Notes: generated from the letters alone by a model not told the origin. A stretch of DNA of 64,000 nucleotides from Phycisphaerae bacterium (GCA_016793805.1 JAEUIZ010000029.1:124001-188000); one strand, 5' to 3'; numbered from the stretch's first letter, positions 1-9,499 are shown. Numbers and translations are program-made.

Positions 1-1650
1 ACCGCCACGACGGGCGTGGGCAAGGGCGGGTGGTTCCAGTCGTTCTCGTCGACGGGGTACGGGGTCTATGGGAACACGACGGCGACGAGCGGGGCGAACT
101 ACGGGGTGTATGGCGAGTCGGCGAGCGGGTCGGGCGCGGGCGTATATGGCGTGAACGCGGACAATATCGGCGTCTGGGGCCGGACGACAGCGACGACGGG
201 GACGAACTTCGGCGTGCGGGGGGAGTCGGAGAGCAGCAGCGGCAACGGCGTCGCGGGGTACGCGAACTCGGCCTCTGGATCGACGACGGGGGTGTATGGA
301 CAGACGAACAGCACGACGGGCTACGGTGTGCGCGGGCTGGCGTTCACCACGACCGGCGTGAACTACGGCGTCTTCGGGCAGTCGACGAGCACGTCGGGCT
401 TCGGGGTGTTCGGGCGGAGCGCCGACAACGTGGGCGTGCGCGGTGAGGCGACCGCGACGACGGGGATCAACTACGGGATGTTCGGGACGTCGGCCTCGTC
501 GGGCGGCTACGGCGTGTATGGCGCGGCGAGTGCAACGACCGGCACGACGCGAGGCGGGTACTTCCAGGCCAGCAGCACCAGCGGCCGGGCGGTCGAGGGC
601 GTGAGCCTTGCGACCTCGGGGACGACGTACGGTGGGTTCTTCACTGCGAACAGCCCGGCGGGCATCGGCGTCTATGCGAGCAGCGGGGATAACGGGGTGT
701 ACGCGATCGCGAGCGCGACGACGGGCCAGGCCGTCTATGGAGTGGCCAACGCGAGCACGGGTGGAACGACGGGTCTCTTTGGCGAGGCGTACAGCACGCT
801 GGGCCGGGGCGTGGTGGGGCTGGCGACGTCGAGCACGGGGACGACGTACGGAGTTCGCGGCGAATCGGCGAGCACATCGGGCCGCGGCGTGCTCGGGTGG
901 TCAACCGCGACGAGCGGGACGGGCTGGGGCGTGTATGGTCGCGCGGACGCGCCCGACGGCGTGGGCGTTCGCGGGTATGCGCCGGTGGCGAGCACCAGCG
1001 GGGATCTGCCCATCGGCGTGTGGGGCGAGGTGACGGGCGACTATGGCTACGGGGTCTATGGCCTGGGCGACTTCTACGGAACGGTGGGTCGGTTCAACAA
1101 CGCGGCGACGGGGTACGGCGTGTTCAGTTTCGGCACGTTCGGCGCCAGCGGGCTCAAGACGTTCCGCATCGACCATCCCGACGACCCGGAGAACAAGTAC
1201 CTGCTGCACTACAGCGCCGAGGGGCCCGAGCCGCTGAACGTCTATAGCGGGACGGCGCGGCTCGACGGTGCGGGCGAGGCGACGATCACGATGCCGGGGT
1301 ATTTCGCGAAGGTCAACAAGGACCCGCGGTACCAGTTGACGGCGGTGGGCGCGCCGATGCCGATGCTCCACGTGGCGACGACGATTGACCTGTCGTCTGG
1401 CCGAACGACGGAGTGCGTGTTCCGGGTTGCCGGGGGCGTGCCCGGCGGCGAGGTGTCGTGGCGCGTCGAGGCGGTGCGCAACGACGAGTACGTGCGGCAT
1501 TACGGGGCGCCGGTCGAGGTCGAGAAGCGCCCGGGCGAGAAGGGGCGGTACCAGCATCCGGAGTTGTTCGGCCAGCCGCGTGAGGCGAGCGTGGACTTCA
1601 AGGCGTCGCAGCGGCAGGACGACGAGCGGCCCACGGTCGGGCGGCGGTAG
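1..1650 (+). CDS. GVYG-repeat surface protein, 5' truncated
   Basis: The frame is open from base 1, so the true start lies outside the window; 549 codons are visible before the TAG at 1648. About 350 residues consist of imperfect repeats built on G-V-Y/R/F-G followed by a Ser/Thr/Ala-rich stretch, a pattern expected to form a repetitive beta structure. The last 180 residues are a non-repetitive domain beginning with FRIDHPDDPENKYLLHYSAE and containing GEATITMPGYF and RYQLTAVG, a C-terminal module I know from large secreted proteins of Planctomycetes and Bacteroidetes. No enzyme motif is visible. The role is probably cell-surface or extracellular, and binding function is unknown. It is followed after 18 bases by a dockerin-tagged secreted protein on the same strand. 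Confidence 0.8.
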   Translation, partial: TATTGVGKGGWFQSFSSTGYGVYGNTTATSGANYGVYGESASGSGAGVYGVNADNIGVWGRTTATTGTNFGVRGESESSSGNGVAGYANSASGSTTGVYGQTNSTTGYGVRGLAFTTTGVNYGVFGQSTSTSGFGVFGRSADNVGVRGEATATTGINYGMFGTSASSGGYGVYGAASATTGTTRGGYFQASSTSGRAVEGVSLATSGTTYGGFFTANSPAGIGVYASSGDNGVYAIASATTGQAVYGVANASTGGTTGLFGEAYSTLGRGVVGLATSSTGTTYGVRGESASTSGRGVLGWSTATSGTGWGVYGRADAPDGVGVRGYAPVASTSGDLPIGVWGEVTGDYGYGVYGLGDFYGTVGRFNNAATGYGVFSFGTFGASGLKTFRIDHPDDPENKYLLHYSAEGPEPLNVYSGTARLDGAGEATITMPGYFAKVNKDPRYQLTAVGAPMPMLHVATTIDLSSGRTTECVFRVAGGVPGGEVSWRVEAVRNDEYVRHYGAPVEVEKRPGEKGRYQHPELFGQPREASVDFKASQRQDDERPTVGRR

Positions 1651-1668
1651 CACGGGAGGGCAAGCGCG

Positions 1669-2088
1669 ATGCGACTCAGAGGAATACGGAACGCGGTGAT
1701 GGTGGGCGCGCTCGCGGGCGCGATGCCGGCGATGGCCCAGGTGGACCTGTCGTGGTACACGTATGACGGAGGTGGGGGCGTGTCCACGGGCGGAGGGCTC
1801 GAGTTGCTTGGCGTGATCGGGCAGCCGGACGCTGGGCGGAGTTCGGCCTCGGCGTTGGAGTGTCTGGGCGGGTTTCTCGGGGGCGGGTCGGGCGCAGTGC
1901 CGTGCTATGCGAACTGCGACGGCTCGACGGCGCCGCCCGTGGCGAACGTGGCGGACTTCATCTGCTTCCAGAACCTGTACGCGGCGAACGACCCTCGGGC
2001 GAACTGCGACGGCTCGACCACGCCCCCGACGCTGAACGTCGCGGACTTCATCTGCTTCCTGAACGCGTTCGCGGCGGGCTGCACGTAG
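1669..2088 (+). CDS. Secreted protein with C-terminal GC-type dockerin repeats
   Basis: 139 residues. The N-terminus is basic, followed by a hydrophobic stretch ending MAMAQ-like (GAMPAMAQ), a clear signal peptide with cleavage near residue 24. The middle is a short Gly-rich segment (residues about 25-75). The last 60 residues hold two copies of a C-x-NCDGST-PP-NVADFICF-N-FAA pattern, the last ending in a terminal Cys-Thr. This is the GC-type dockerin tag typical of Phycisphaerae exoproteins, where Asp/Asn residues form a calcium-loop-like motif. What the tag binds is not known from this window. The protein is small, so it may be little more than a signal peptide, a beta segment and the tag. 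GAGGGCAAGCGCG precedes the ATG. Confidence 0.8.
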   Translation: MRLRGIRNAVMVGALAGAMPAMAQVDLSWYTYDGGGGVSTGGGLELLGVIGQPDAGRSSASALECLGGFLGGGSGAVPCYANCDGSTAPPVANVADFICFQNLYAANDPRANCDGSTTPPTLNVADFICFLNAFAAGCT

Positions 2089-2179
2089 TAGACGGCGAGA
2101 GTCGGCCAGTCGGCGTCGGGATTTCGCATCAGGAGTGCCGGAGGCCGAGAGGTGGCCTGGGCAACCAAGGAGCGGCGCG

Positions 2180-3187
2180 ATGAAGGTTCAGACTGCGGCG
2201 GCGGTGGCGATCGTGGGCGGAATGCTGAGCGTGGGGGCGCTGGTGGCGGGGCCGCTGAGTCCGCCCGCGGGGCCGGTAGCGCCCACGTACAAGACGCTGA
2301 GCGAGGTTGAGCCGCGGATCGCGGTGGGGCCGACGACCACGCCGGGCGACGCGAACTCGGTGTATCGGATCACGCAGCCGGGGAGTTATTACCTGGCGGC
2401 GAACGTGCAGGGCGTCGCGGGTCGGCACGGGATCGAGATCGAGTCGGACGGCGTGACGCTCGACCTGCGCGGGTTCGAGGTGCTGGGCGCGGCGGGAACG
2501 CTCGACGGCGTGCGCGTCACGCCCGGGTTCCGCGGCGTGACGGTGCGGGACGGGACGCTTCGCGGATGGAAGGGCGCCGGGCTGTCGGCGGTTGGTGGCC
2601 CCAACGCGGACGGGTGCATCTATGAGAACCTGCGCGTGGTGGGGAACGGTACGGACGAGAACAGTTACGCGCTGGACGTGGGCGGCTCGAGCACGGTGGT
2701 CGGGTGCATGGCGACATCAAACCTCGGGACGGGCATCCGGGGGAACAACGGGACGCTCATCGCCCGGTGCACGGCCGCGGGCAACGGCGGGGACGGGATC
2801 ATCTGTGGCGCCGGCACGGTGCGCGACTGCCTGGCGCGCGGGAACGCGTATGACGGCATCCGTGCTGGGCTGTCGGTGATCACCGGGTGCTCGGCGACGG
2901 CGAACGTGGGCGCGGGGTTCACGCTGAACAACGGCACGATCGCCGAGTCGTGCACCAGCCACTCCAACGGATGGGGCTTCTACATCTACAGCGACGGCTC
3001 GCGGATGGAGGGCAACACGATCGTGCGCAACACCGTCGGCGTCGAGGTTGCGGACCCTGGGAACGTGGTCGTGCGGAACACGTTCCGCGCGAACACGACG
3101 ACGGACACGATCGCCGCGGGCAACGAGGTTGGGCCGTTCGAGTTTGCGGCTACCGGGACGAGCCCGTGGGGCAACATCAGGCAATAG
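2180..3187 (+). CDS. Right-handed parallel beta-helix protein, paralog 1 of 3
   Basis: 335 residues from the ATG at 2180, chosen because AAGGAG sits 8 bases upstream and a signal-like hydrophobic segment begins directly (MKVQTAAAVAIVGGMLSVGA). An in-frame ATG at 2135 would place 15 polar residues before it. The start is followed by GPLSPPAGPVAPTYKTL, a conserved linker shared with the next two genes, and then by TTPGDANSVYRITQPGSYYL. From about residue 85 on there are repeated short beta turns (GVTLDLRGFEV, NADGCIYENL, GNGGDGI), typical of the pectate-lyase-like right-handed beta-helix fold. No catalytic residues can be assigned. It is probably exported and may be a polysaccharide-binding or degrading surface protein. 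It is shorter than paralogs 2 and 3. Confidence 0.8.
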   Translation: MKVQTAAAVAIVGGMLSVGALVAGPLSPPAGPVAPTYKTLSEVEPRIAVGPTTTPGDANSVYRITQPGSYYLAANVQGVAGRHGIEIESDGVTLDLRGFEVLGAAGTLDGVRVTPGFRGVTVRDGTLRGWKGAGLSAVGGPNADGCIYENLRVVGNGTDENSYALDVGGSSTVVGCMATSNLGTGIRGNNGTLIARCTAAGNGGDGIICGAGTVRDCLARGNAYDGIRAGLSVITGCSATANVGAGFTLNNGTIAESCTSHSNGWGFYIYSDGSRMEGNTIVRNTVGVEVADPGNVVVRNTFRANTTTDTIAAGNEVGPFEFAATGTSPWGNIRQ

Positions 3188-3297
3188 GTCGAGTGTCGCG
3201 GCGAGCGCGGACCCGTCGCAGGGCAGGTCGCGCATCGGCGGAGTCCGGGGCACTCGATCTGGGTTCGCACGAAGGAAGACGCACTGGAGAGAAGCAC

Positions 3298-4746
3298 ATG
3301 AATCGCACGGCAACGGCATGGGCAGCAATCGGGACGTTGGGGTTGGTGGCGGCGGCGGGGCTGGTGGCCGGGCCGCTGAGCCCGCCCGCGGGTCCGGTAT
3401 CGGGGACGTACAAGACGCTGACGGAGATCGAGCCACGGATCGCCATTGGCCCGGCGACGACGCCCGGGGACGGGAACTCGACGTTTCGGATTACGCAGCC
3501 TGGGAGTTACTACCTGACGGGGAACGTGACGGGCTCTGCGGGCAGGAAGGGCATCGAGATCGCGGCGTCGAACGTGACCATCGACCTGAGCGGGTTTGTG
3601 CTTCAAGGCGTCGCGGGCTCGCTGTCGGGGATCGACCTCGACGATGCGGGCACTCCTGGGGTGACCGACGGCGTGGTGGTGCGGAACGGCACGATTCGCG
3701 GGTGGGGCGACTCGGGCATCCGCGGGCAGTTCGCCGACCGATGCCAGTTCGAGAACCTGGCCGTCTGGAGCAACACGGGCTACGGCATCCTCATCAACAG
3801 TTTCAGCGTGATCCGCGGGTGCACGATCAGCAACAACACGCTCGACGGCGTGCTGGGCAGCGACAACGTGTACGTGTTCGACTCGGTGGCGAAGTCGAAC
3901 CGCAACGGGTTCAGCCTGGCGACCAACTCACGAGCGCAGAACTGCCACACGAACAACAGCCAGGGCAGCGGGTTTGTGTTCCTCAACGGGGGTGTCATCC
4001 GCGGGTGCATCAGCGGGGGCGACGCGGTGAATGGGATCCAGGGCGGGGACGCGATGATCGTCGAGGACTGCCGGGTCGAGGGGGCGCAGGGCACGGGTGC
4101 CGCGGGTCGGGGCATCCTGGTGGGGCAGGCGAGCGTGGTGCGCGGGTGCGCGGCCCTCGGGAACAACTACGGGATCGAGGCCGGCGCCACCTCCGCGGTG
4201 GAGAACTGCTCTGCATATAGCAACGCGGGGGTCGGGATCTACTGCGTCTCGGGAACGGTCACGAACTGCACGGCACGTCTGAACGGGATTGATGGATTCG
4301 TGGTGGTGTCGGGCGCGATCATCCGAGGATGCTCGGCGACGGCGAACGTGGACGACGGCATCGCCGCGGGAACGGGGTGCACGGTCGTGGATTGCACGGC
4401 GAGCGCCAACGGGAACGACGGGATCGTTGTCAACGGCGACTGCCGGGTGCGCGGGAACAACTGCGACGGAAACGGGGCGACGACGGCCAACGGCGCGGGG
4501 ATCCACCTCGTCCTGGCGGGGATCCCGGTGCCCTCGGTCGCGGATTGCCGGGTCGAGGAGAACAACTGCACGGACGCGGACTTCGGGATCCTCGTGGACG
4601 GTGCGGGGAATGTGATCATGCGGAACACCTGCTCGGGGAACACGACCAACTACAGCATCGTGGCGTCGAACTCGGTCGGGCAGGTGCTGGTGGTCTCGGG
4701 ATCGACGATCACAACGACGAACTCCTTCGCGAACTTCGAGTATTGA
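3298..4746 (+). CDS. Right-handed parallel beta-helix protein, paralog 2 of 3
   Basis: 482 residues. I chose the ATG at 3298 because it begins a signal-like segment (MNRTATAWAAIGTLGLVAAA) with GGAGAG 8-13 bases upstream; the open frame reaches back to 2887 but that part is the shadow of the preceding gene. It shares the LVAGPLSPPAGPV linker and the TPGD-S-RITQPGSYYL block with its neighbours. From about residue 85 the chain is a series of beta-helix coils with repeated N-G-x-x-V and C-T/S-A-x-x-N patterns, rich in Asn ladders and regularly spaced Cys. It ends SNSFANFEY, as does paralog 3. Exported and probably extracellular; the substrate is unknown. Confidence 0.82.
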   Translation: MNRTATAWAAIGTLGLVAAAGLVAGPLSPPAGPVSGTYKTLTEIEPRIAIGPATTPGDGNSTFRITQPGSYYLTGNVTGSAGRKGIEIAASNVTIDLSGFVLQGVAGSLSGIDLDDAGTPGVTDGVVVRNGTIRGWGDSGIRGQFADRCQFENLAVWSNTGYGILINSFSVIRGCTISNNTLDGVLGSDNVYVFDSVAKSNRNGFSLATNSRAQNCHTNNSQGSGFVFLNGGVIRGCISGGDAVNGIQGGDAMIVEDCRVEGAQGTGAAGRGILVGQASVVRGCAALGNNYGIEAGATSAVENCSAYSNAGVGIYCVSGTVTNCTARLNGIDGFVVVSGAIIRGCSATANVDDGIAAGTGCTVVDCTASANGNDGIVVNGDCRVRGNNCDGNGATTANGAGIHLVLAGIPVPSVADCRVEENNCTDADFGILVDGAGNVIMRNTCSGNTTNYSIVASNSVGQVLVVSGSTITTTNSFANFEY

Positions 4747-4847
4747 GGTCGGCGATTGCGGCCGGTTGTCGTGCCGATCCCGCATTGAAGGGGGACGAAC
4801 CCGCGTTGGGGGGTCACAGCGCTCGCGACGGAACTGGAGGACAGCAC

Positions 4848-6323
4848 ATGAATCGCACGGCAATGGCGTGTACGACGATCGGGACGTTGGGCTTGGTGGC
4901 GGCGGCGGGGCTTGTGGCGGGGCCGCTGAGCCCCCCGGCGGGACCGGTGGCGCCCACATACAAGACTCTCCACGAGATCGAGCCCGGGATCCCCGTCGGC
5001 CCGACGACCACGCCCGGCGACGCGGACAGCGTGTTCAAGATCACGCAGCCGGGCCGGTACTACCTGACGGGCGACGTGGTGGGCGTGGCGGGCCGACACG
5101 GGATCGAGATCGAGGCGAGCCACGTCACGTTGGACCTGAAGGGCTACCAGGTTCGCGGCGTTCCCGGTTCGCTCTCGGGGATCGACGGCAATGGGACGGG
5201 CCCGGGCTCGCCGACCTCGGCGCCATACCTCACGCTCAAGCACGGCGTGGTCACGGGGTGGGGTCAGAACGGAGCCACGGCGAACAATGCCGGCGCTTGG
5301 ATCGTGGAAGAGGTGAAGTTCGCCTCGAACACGGGGTATGGGATCTCGGTGAACTCGGGCACGGTCTTCACCCGCTGCTACTTCTATCTCAACTCCCTGG
5401 ACGGGTGCCAGACGAGCAACCACGTCGAGTTCTACTACTGCTTCGCGAGCCAGAACGGCGGACACGGATTCAGCGCCGGGAGCAACTCCGCGTTCCAGAA
5501 CTGCGAGGCGGGCTCGAACGGCGGCTCGGGATTCGTGGTGCCCCTGGGCGGGCGCGCGACGAACTGCACCTCGACGCTCAACGCGGTGGGCATCTTCCTG
5601 GGCGACGGCGGCTCGGCCGACAACTGCCACGTCGATCTCAACCGCAATGAGGGCATCATCGTCGGGAAGGGTGGGACGGTGTCGCGGTGCGCGGTGGACG
5701 GGAACGGGACCGCGACGGTCTCGGCGGGCATCCTCGCCCGGCTCTTCTCGTCGAGCACGGTCACGACCGCCACAATCACGGATTGCATCGTCACCAGCAA
5801 CAGCGGGTACGGCATCCAGATCAACGGCGGCAGCGTCCGCGGGTGCATGGCCGAGTCGAACGGGCAGGGCGGGATCAACGCGGGGAGCAACGCGGTGGTC
5901 ACGCAGTGCGTGGCCAAGAGCAACACGGGCTCGGGAATCCTCGCGAATCTGTCGGTTGCCGTGCTGAACAACACGTGCAGCGCGAACACGATCCACGGCA
6001 TCCAGTTGTCCGACGATTGCATCGCCCGGGGAAACACCTGCGACTCCAACGGGTCCGCGGTCACGAACGGGTCGGGCATCTTCGTCCCCAGCGCGACCTT
6101 CCCGCTCACCAACAGCGACAATCGCATCGAGGAGAACAACTGCTCCGACAACGACTACGGCATCCAGGTGCTCTTCGCGGGGAACGTCATCATCCGCAAC
6201 ACCTGCACGGGAAACACGACGGCGAACTTCAACATCGTGGCGAGCAACACCAAGGGCACGATCGTCAATGCGGCAGGCGTGGACATCACGACGAGCAACT
6301 CGTTCGCGAACTTCGAGTACTAG
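4848..6323 (+). CDS. Right-handed parallel beta-helix protein, paralog 3 of 3
   Basis: 491 residues from the ATG at 4848, where the first 16 bases are identical to the start of the gene at 3298 (ATGAATCGCACGGCAA). GGAGGA lies about 9 bases upstream. The signal-like segment, the GPLSPPAGPV linker and the GDADSVFKITQPGRYYL block repeat the layout of the two upstream genes. Beta-helix coils with N-x-G-x-G-I and C-x-A/V-x-S-N repeats fill the rest, ending TSNSFANFEY. The three genes are clearly a tandem duplication. Function is unknown beyond an exported beta-helix fold. Confidence 0.82.
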   Translation: MNRTAMACTTIGTLGLVAAAGLVAGPLSPPAGPVAPTYKTLHEIEPGIPVGPTTTPGDADSVFKITQPGRYYLTGDVVGVAGRHGIEIEASHVTLDLKGYQVRGVPGSLSGIDGNGTGPGSPTSAPYLTLKHGVVTGWGQNGATANNAGAWIVEEVKFASNTGYGISVNSGTVFTRCYFYLNSLDGCQTSNHVEFYYCFASQNGGHGFSAGSNSAFQNCEAGSNGGSGFVVPLGGRATNCTSTLNAVGIFLGDGGSADNCHVDLNRNEGIIVGKGGTVSRCAVDGNGTATVSAGILARLFSSSTVTTATITDCIVTSNSGYGIQINGGSVRGCMAESNGQGGINAGSNAVVTQCVAKSNTGSGILANLSVAVLNNTCSANTIHGIQLSDDCIARGNTCDSNGSAVTNGSGIFVPSATFPLTNSDNRIEENNCSDNDYGIQVLFAGNVIIRNTCTGNTTANFNIVASNTKGTIVNAAGVDITTSNSFANFEY

Positions 6324-6512
6324 CACCGCGCTTGCGTCTAGCGCCGGCGGCTCCGGCCGTCCAGGGGCGAGGTGATCCGAGGGCGGCACCGACCCACTCC
6401 GCGGCGTCCCAAGGCCGCTTCCGAACGCTCGGCCTCGCCAGCGCGATGCCGGGTGATTCCAGACCAAAGGCTTGACATCGAAGGTATACTGAATCGAGGT
6501 TGGAGGATCGCC

Positions 6513-7211
6513 ATGAAGACGAACAGCCGCTACGTGACGCCCGGGATCGCAAGCCTGCTGCTCGCAGCGGGCGTCGCGGCACCGGCGCTCGCCCAGTCCA
6601 ACGTCGACCCGACGAACAAGAACTCGTGGTCGGAGAACTGCGGGTGGATGAACTGGCGCGACGCCAACGGCACCACGCAGGGCGTGCGCTATTACGTCAC
6701 GTTCCTCGGCGGCTTCGCCTGGGGCGAGAACATCGGATGGGTCAACATGGGCGACGGGACGCCCGGCGGGCCCAACGGGACCGCCTACACCAACTCCAGC
6801 GGCACGGACTTCGGGGTGAACGTGGGCGTCGGCGGGAATCTCAACGGGTTTGCGTGGGGCGAGAACGTTGGGTGGATCAACTTCGGGGGCGGCGCCCTGG
6901 CCACGCCGCCGCAGCCCGCGCGATATGACGCCGCGGCGGGTCGGTTTCGCGGGTACGCCTGGGGCGAGAACATCGGTTGGATCAATCTCGACGACGCCGG
7001 CGCGGTCAAGTTCGTGGCCGTGTCGTGCTACGCCAACTGCGACCAGTCCACGATCGCACCGGTGCTGAACGTCAATGACTTCACGTGCTTCCTGAACCGG
7101 TTCGCGGCGAACGACCCGTATGCCAACTGCGACGGGAGCACCACGCCGCCGATCCTGAACGTGAACGATTTCACGTGCTTCCTGAACAAGTTCGCAGCGG
7201 GGTGCACGTAA
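6513..7211 (+). CDS. Secreted GENIGWIN-repeat protein with GC-type dockerin repeats
   Basis: 232 residues. The ATG at 6513 is preceded by TTGGAGGATCGCC, a strong ribosome site, and opens a signal peptide ending APALAQ. The mature part has three repeats of F/Y-A-W-G-E-N-I/V-G-W-I/V-N with Gly-rich spacers (residues about 70-165), each likely a beta strand pair. The last 60 residues are two GC-type dockerin repeats with NVNDFTCFLN cores, ending C-T as in the protein at 1669. It is presumably anchored or sorted by the same unknown mechanism. A near-consensus TATACT lies at 6485-6490, 22 bases before the start. Confidence 0.8.
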   Translation: MKTNSRYVTPGIASLLLAAGVAAPALAQSNVDPTNKNSWSENCGWMNWRDANGTTQGVRYYVTFLGGFAWGENIGWVNMGDGTPGGPNGTAYTNSSGTDFGVNVGVGGNLNGFAWGENVGWINFGGGALATPPQPARYDAAAGRFRGYAWGENIGWINLDDAGAVKFVAVSCYANCDQSTIAPVLNVNDFTCFLNRFAANDPYANCDGSTTPPILNVNDFTCFLNKFAAGCT

Positions 7212-7408
7212 CCGGGCCGTCTTGAGGCGGGGCGACGATGAGGTCGGAAGCGCAAGCCTTCGGCGGCTTCGTCCGACGCTCGTGAGTCGGCGATCGCAAG
7301 CCGTTAGGATGGCGTGAGGATTCGACTCAACTGCAGATCGGTCGGCACGCCGTCGCCAAGAGGCCGGACAGCCCAACGTCGCTGGCACCGGATGGAAAGA
7401 TGCCCCGG

Positions 7409-7436
7409 TTGCGTTGTGGCTCGCACTCAGTACACT
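7409..7436 (+). promoter_or_regulatory. Weak sigma70-like promoter candidate for the T6SS locus
   Basis: TTGCGT (7409-7414) and TACACT (7431-7436) are separated by 16 bases in the 290-base gap before the gene at 7502. Matches are 3/6 and 4/6 to the consensus hexamers, so this is only a candidate. Nothing else is visible in the gap at 7212-7501. Confidence 0.25.
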
Positions 7437-7501
7437 ACCGTTCTGCCGACGCGCACTCGCGCGTGTCGGGACGCGTTTGAGCGCCTCCCTGGAGTTCGTG
7501 A

Positions 7502-9499
7502 GTGCCCACGCTCGCATATCCTTCGCCCGACATTGCCGGCGTCCGGCGCCTTCCCAAGGGCATGAAGGCGGTCGCGCTCCCGGCGGGCGAGGGGACGCCC
7601 GGGGGATTGCGGCTGTGCCTGGTTGTTCGGACTGAGGGCGCGCCGCTGATCGTGCTTCGTGAGGGATTTGATAGTCGGGCGCTGCTGGGGTGCGTAGCGG
7701 ATGCCGAGGGGGTGGTGCACCTGTGGACCGAAGTCATCGTGCAGTCGCTCGATGGCGTGGCGGCATCCGGTCCGGCGTTGCAGGAGTCGCTCTCGAATGC
7801 GGTATTGGACGCGCGCTGGGCGCAGAGCCTGAAGGCGATCGGGGCCACAGGCGGGGCGTACTTCGCGACGGGGTGGGAGGCGACGCCGGCACCGGCGATG
7901 TTCCTCGACTTGGACGCGATGGCGATCATCAAGCCGGCGGACAAGGACGGGCGGACGTGGGAGTTGTGCCGGGACGAAGCGGCGCTCGCGCGGATGGGCC
8001 ACCCGGCCTATGGAACGACGCTGCACCGGTACTTGTGGTCGCGCGGGGACAAGACGGTGGCGACCGGGCCGGACACGCCGATGTATGAGGCGACCAAGCC
8101 GCTGGCGAGCCTTGTGGAGGGCAAGCGCGGGCAATGGGTCTCGACAGGCGGGTTTGTGATGGTTCGCCCGCGGTCGCCGATCGGGTTCGAGGCGTATGTG
8201 GACCTCTTGGGCGAGGAGCCGGCCAAGGCGGTGCTGCGGTTCACGCCGTACCCGGACGCGGAGTCGGAGCGTCGGCCCTTGACGGACGGTGGGCTATTTC
8301 ACTCGCGGCACGGTCGCTGGGGCCGGATTGTTGAGACGTATCACCTGAAACTGCGGCTGATCGCTGACTGCTTGGCGGCGGTTCGGGCCACGGTGGCGCA
8401 GACGCAGGCGCCGATGCTGAATGTGACGGCCGACAGTTTCCGGGTGGACCTCGGAGCGCCGGGCGTCGGGCTCCCGCTGCTGTGGACGGCGCGGGCGTGC
8501 CTGTCGACGCCCGGGGATGCGGTCGCGCTGCGGGTTCCCGGCGCGGAGGCGGAGTATTTCGTGCGTGCCAAGCAGGCGTCGGCGTCGATCTATGCGCCGG
8601 ACTCGGCGGGCCGCGCCGTGCAGGGCCGGGCGACCATCCGAATCCGCGAGGTCAAGCCCGACGCGAGGGCTGGTGGGGTCGCGATCGTGATCGGGACGCT
8701 GGCGACGCACGAGCGGATCCGCCCCGCGGCCAACGACCTCACCTGGATTCGGCTGCACCTCGGCTCGGCGCGGGTGGACCTCTACGCGATCATCGAGGCG
8801 GACGCGGGCCTCGCGCCCGGGGAGTATCGCTTCCGCACCGTGCCGCAGAAGTTCGGCGAGGGCGGGCTGGCGGCACTGACTGGGGCGGCGGGCGTGGTGA
8901 TGTCGGACGCACCCTTCCAGACGATTCCGCTGCTGAGCACGCCGTGCGACCTTTACGCCGTGGCGGTCCTGGCCGTTCGCACGCTGCTGGTCGGCGGTTC
9001 GGGCGACGAGGCGACGACGCTCCCGGTGGCGATCGACGACTTCCTGACGCTTGCGCGACAGGCCGCCGCAGCGCACGCCGACGGGGTGGACCTGGCGCTG
9101 CGGGTGCGGGCGGTGCTGGATCAGGATCCGAAGCGACTGGCGTCGCTGGGTCCGCATCGCCTGGCGTACGGGTGCGGGACGCCGGCAGAGGCGCTGGACC
9201 TGGTCCCTGCGGAGTTATGGTGCGCGACGCTGGCGGCGATGGTGCGGATGGTGCCCGGGCTGGGGCCGGACAGCACGTGCCGCGACCTGGGGGACGCGCC
9301 GGCCGCGGGACCGCAGGCGGTCTTTGATCGAGCGATGGCGGATTTTGACGAGTTGCTGGTGCGGTCGCGGAGTCTGCTGTTGATCGACTGGCGATTCAAC
9401 CGGGAAATCCATGCGGTGATTCGAGGGAAGAAAGCGGGCTTGGGCGGGGCCACGCCCGGGCCGGCGCCGGAACGAGGCCGAGCGCCCGCCCGCGCGTGA
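7502..9499 (+). CDS. Unrecognised protein at the head of the T6SS locus, possible pseudokinase fold
   Basis: 665 residues from a GTG start with TGGAG 8 bases upstream. I do not recognise the family by name. Two stretches recall a protein kinase C-lobe: residues about 280-310 (HLKLRLIADCLAAVRATVAQ, then APMLNVTADSFRVDL) resemble the catalytic-loop region of kinases, and residues about 482-496 (CDLYAVAVLAVRTLL) resemble the D-x-Y-S/A-x-G-V helix. The HRD and DFG catalytic residues are absent, so if the likeness is real this is a non-catalytic kinase fold. The C-terminal tail is Gly/Pro/Arg-rich and low complexity. No signal peptide or membrane segment is seen. Its position next to T6SS genes suggests an accessory or regulatory role (T6SS loci often carry the kinase PpkA), but this is inference. 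Confidence 0.6.
   Translation: MPTLAYPSPDIAGVRRLPKGMKAVALPAGEGTPGGLRLCLVVRTEGAPLIVLREGFDSRALLGCVADAEGVVHLWTEVIVQSLDGVAASGPALQESLSNAVLDARWAQSLKAIGATGGAYFATGWEATPAPAMFLDLDAMAIIKPADKDGRTWELCRDEAALARMGHPAYGTTLHRYLWSRGDKTVATGPDTPMYEATKPLASLVEGKRGQWVSTGGFVMVRPRSPIGFEAYVDLLGEEPAKAVLRFTPYPDAESERRPLTDGGLFHSRHGRWGRIVETYHLKLRLIADCLAAVRATVAQTQAPMLNVTADSFRVDLGAPGVGLPLLWTARACLSTPGDAVALRVPGAEAEYFVRAKQASASIYAPDSAGRAVQGRATIRIREVKPDARAGGVAIVIGTLATHERIRPAANDLTWIRLHLGSARVDLYAIIEADAGLAPGEYRFRTVPQKFGEGGLAALTGAAGVVMSDAPFQTIPLLSTPCDLYAVAVLAVRTLLVGGSGDEATTLPVAIDDFLTLARQAAAAHADGVDLALRVRAVLDQDPKRLASLGPHRLAYGCGTPAEALDLVPAELWCATLAAMVRMVPGLGPDSTCRDLGDAPAAGPQAVFDRAMADFDELLVRSRSLLLIDWRFNREIHAVIRGKKAGLGGATPGPAPERGRAPARA

Noticed and set aside
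6472..6490. TTGACA and TATACT before the gene at 6513
   Set aside because: Both hexamers look good but are only 7 bases apart, so they cannot form one sigma70 promoter; TATACT alone may still serve as -10.
4650..7517. 955-codon minus-strand open frame opposite beta-helix genes
   Set aside because: Composition is low complexity, rich in Arg, Ala and Asp, and it crosses three intact genes on the other strand with ribosome sites.
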